DNA from: Acidobacteriota bacterium
Lineage (GTDB): Bacteria > Acidobacteriota > Thermoanaerobaculia > Multivoradales > JAHEKO01
Assembly (NCBI GenBank): GCA_024638355.1
Contig: JAHEKO010000240.1
Span: 1-6,191 of the forward strand
DNA: 6,191 nucleotides
Direction: 5' to 3'
This document shows positions 5,558-6,191 of the stretch, piece after piece. The position numbers and the translations under genes are program-made. Position 1 is the first letter of the stretch; each line of letters starts with the position of its first letter. The notes under the pieces are model-generated. The model searched no databases. It was not told where the DNA came from and saw only the letters and a program-made list of their open reading frames with translations.

Positions 5558-6191
5558 TGTCCGGCTTCTCGATCGAGCGGGTCGCCGTGATCGGCGCCGG
5601 CAAGATGGGCACCACCCTGGTGCACGCCTTTCTCGAAGACGGCACCGTCGAGCCGCAAGACATCATCGCGACGCGGCGCAAGGAAGAGCCGCTGGGCCGC
5701 TTGGCCGCCGCCGAAGGGGTGCGGACGACCACCGACAACCGCGAGGCCGCGGCGGCGGCCGACCTGGTGCTGCTCTGCGTCAAGCCGCAGGGCGTCGCCG
5801 AGGTGCTTGCAGAGATCGCCCCCGAGTTCGGGCCGGACAAGGTGCTGGTGTCGATCGCCGCCGGCGCCACGACCGCCATACTCGAAGGGCCGATGCCGGA
5901 GGGCACCCCGGTCGTCCGCGCGATGCCCAACACCCCGAGCCTCATCGGCAAGGGGATGACCGCCGTCTGCGGCGGTCGCTGGGCGAAGCCCGAGCATGTC
6001 GAGGCGACCCGCGGGATCTTCGCCGGCATGGGCCGCGCCCTCGTCCTCGACGAGGTCTACTTGAACGCCTTCACCGGTCTGGCGGCCAGCGGTCCGGCGT
6101 TCGTCTACATCATCATCGAGTCGCTCGCCGAAGGCGGCGTGAAGGTCGGCCTGCCGCGCCAGATCGCCACCGAGTGCGCCGCCCAGGCCTG
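5557..6191 (+). CDS. proC: Pyrroline-5-carboxylate reductase, 3' end outside the window
   Basis: ProC catalyses the last step of proline synthesis, reducing pyrroline-5-carboxylate with NAD(P)H in the cytoplasm. The visible 211 codons are open to the right edge; the family is about 270 residues, so roughly the last fifth is missing. The N-terminal Rossmann fold has VIGAGKMG (11-18; G13, G15, G18). Next come CVKPQ (74-78), VSIAAG (98-103) and RAMPNTP (121-127), all standard for ProC. The start of the helical dimerisation domain has TGLAASGPAFVY (173-184), where most relatives read TALSGSGPAY, and EGGVKVGLPR (192-201). AAGGAG at 5544-5549 lies 7 nt before the ATG, inside the end of the DUF2007 gene, and the one-base TGATG overlap implies coupled translation. 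Confidence 0.93.
   Translation, partial: MSGFSIERVAVIGAGKMGTTLVHAFLEDGTVEPQDIIATRRKEEPLGRLAAAEGVRTTTDNREAAAAADLVLLCVKPQGVAEVLAEIAPEFGPDKVLVSIAAGATTAILEGPMPEGTPVVRAMPNTPSLIGKGMTAVCGGRWAKPEHVEATRGIFAGMGRALVLDEVYLNAFTGLAASGPAFVYIIIESLAEGGVKVGLPRQIATECAAQA

Overview
The window is GC-rich DNA, probably chromosomal, from a bacterium. The gene set suggests a free-living diderm. There is a PilZ-like protein joined to helical repeats, a predicted exported HAD acid phosphatase, a GH113-like secreted glycoside hydrolase, an NADP-type glutamate dehydrogenase, and a zinc-ribbon/DUF2007 protein next to ProC. From memory, this mix fits Acidobacteriota (Thermoanaerobaculia-like) or a myxobacteria-related lineage. 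That placement is inference only. There is no phage, plasmid, insertion sequence, CRISPR, tRNA or rRNA gene.

Layout: (1) Positions 1-359 carry no conventional gene but look like a transcribed, structured RNA unit. There is a sigma70-like promoter near 30-58, several nested hairpins, an unusually long Shine-Dalgarno sequence (176-189) placed correctly before a 14-codon GTG reading frame (191-235), and a strong intrinsic terminator (314-346). I do not recognise the RNA class. This is the most interesting part of the window. (2) Positions 360-1922 are two co-directional + strand genes 24 nt apart: a PilZ-like/helical-repeat protein, then a class B/C-type HAD acid phosphatase. The first starts only 13 nt after the terminator T-tract. 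(3) Positions 1944-4354 are two minus-strand genes separated by 2 nt: a secreted GH113-like glycosidase followed by gdhA, presumably one transcript. They converge on the phosphatase gene across a 21-nt gap containing a perfect hairpin. (4) From 4445 the + strand resumes with a TetR-family regulator that appears leaderless, divergent from the glycosidase. It is followed by a zinc-ribbon DUF2007 protein and proC, which overlap by one base. proC runs off the right edge.

How the genes work together: GdhA makes glutamate from 2-oxoglutarate and ammonium, and ProC performs the last step of proline synthesis from glutamate. The TetR protein resembles the BetI-like group and could control the divergent glycosidase-gdhA pair, itself, or both; no operator is convincing. 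The link between the phosphatase/PilZ pair and the rest is not evident. The genes look like ordinary metabolic and housekeeping functions; the 5' RNA region is the only candidate for something undescribed.
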